Below, in pieces: positions 31,121 through 31,136 of a stretch of 31,136 nucleotides of DNA (within the stretch, counting starts at the first letter, position 1; the number at the start of each line of letters is the position of its first letter). The DNA is from CAMDWQ01 sp964497635. Its GTDB lineage: Bacteria; Omnitrophota; Gorgyraeia; 2-02-FULL-51-18. The translations under genes and the position numbers were made by a program. The stretch is from assembly GCA_964497635.1 (NCBI GenBank), contig CAZCDB010000012.1:1-31136 (forward strand). The letters are read 5' to 3'. Below the pieces are notes generated by a model. The model saw only the letters and a list, made by a program, of their open reading frames with translations, had not been told where the DNA came from and did not search any database.

Positions 31121-31136
31121 GCCTCAGATGCGAGGC
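31121..31136 (+). terminator. Inverted repeat at window edge, possible rho-independent terminator
   Basis: GCCTC (31121-31125) and GAGGC (31132-31136) form a 5-bp GC stem with a 6-nt loop, about 30 nt after the last stop. AAA precedes the stem and could pair with T's beyond the window. The T-tract that would prove a terminator is not visible because the sequence stops here. Confidence 0.5.

Overview
This is a gene-dense bacterial window (32 protein genes, all on the + strand) with no RNA genes, insertion sequences or CRISPR recognised. Most junctions are stop/start overlaps of 1-60 bp and no gap exceeds about 35 bp. GC content looks close to one half. The genes for heptose activation, an O-antigen-ligase-type polymerase and many LPS-type glycosyltransferases point to a diderm with lipopolysaccharide. 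The compact style, the standalone ThiD2/ThiE pair, the group III phosphofructokinase and the paired GalT genes would suit a candidate phylum such as Omnitrophota or a relative. That placement is an inference from style and was not measured.

Region 1 (1-15070) is a surface-glycan block. It holds a 5'-truncated GT4, a DPM1-like GT2, a GT9, a UDP-GlcNAc 2-epimerase (wecB), two more GT4s, a WbaP/WcaJ-like initiating phosphoglycosyltransferase, a WaaL/Wzy-like membrane protein and two more GT9s. After a small gap come two tandem WaaE/KdtX-like GT2s, a fourth GT9, the heptose-bisphosphate phosphatase GmhB and an MGDG-synthase-like GT28. Together they would start a lipid-linked glycan, extend it and build a heptose-containing core.

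Region 2 (15067-19199) is housekeeping: a family 4 uracil-DNA glycosylase, PriA, peptide deformylase and Met-tRNA formyltransferase.

Region 3 (19214-22586) is the most unusual part. A good sigma70-like promoter lies just ahead of a 430-residue protein I do not recognise, which ends in a single CBS-like motif. Two GalT-family genes follow directly. The first has lost the catalytic HPH motif (it reads H-S-R) and the second keeps it. This looks like a three-gene cassette: sensor-like protein, pseudoenzyme, enzyme.

Region 4 (22583-27061) has a flippase-like membrane protein followed by an M24 peptidase, EF-P, AccB and AccC, a gene order also known from Firmicutes. The EF-P has an atypical tip loop, with M-Q-Q-R in place of P-G-K-G.

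Region 5 (27073-31088) has a phosphofructokinase with PPi-type donor-site residues, GmhA, the ADP-heptose-synthase nucleotidyltransferase domain, ThiD2 and ThiE in a large out-of-frame overlap, and a PfkB-family kinase. An inverted repeat at the window edge is probably half of a terminator. GmhA, GmhB and the nucleotidyltransferase together make most of the ADP-heptose pathway. No typical HldA kinase is present here.

Three genes that begin after a real gap (10852, 17767, 19229) lack a Shine-Dalgarno sequence and have a -10-like hexamer 6-9 nt before the ATG. This suggests leaderless transcription at operon heads, next to normal SD-led genes elsewhere.
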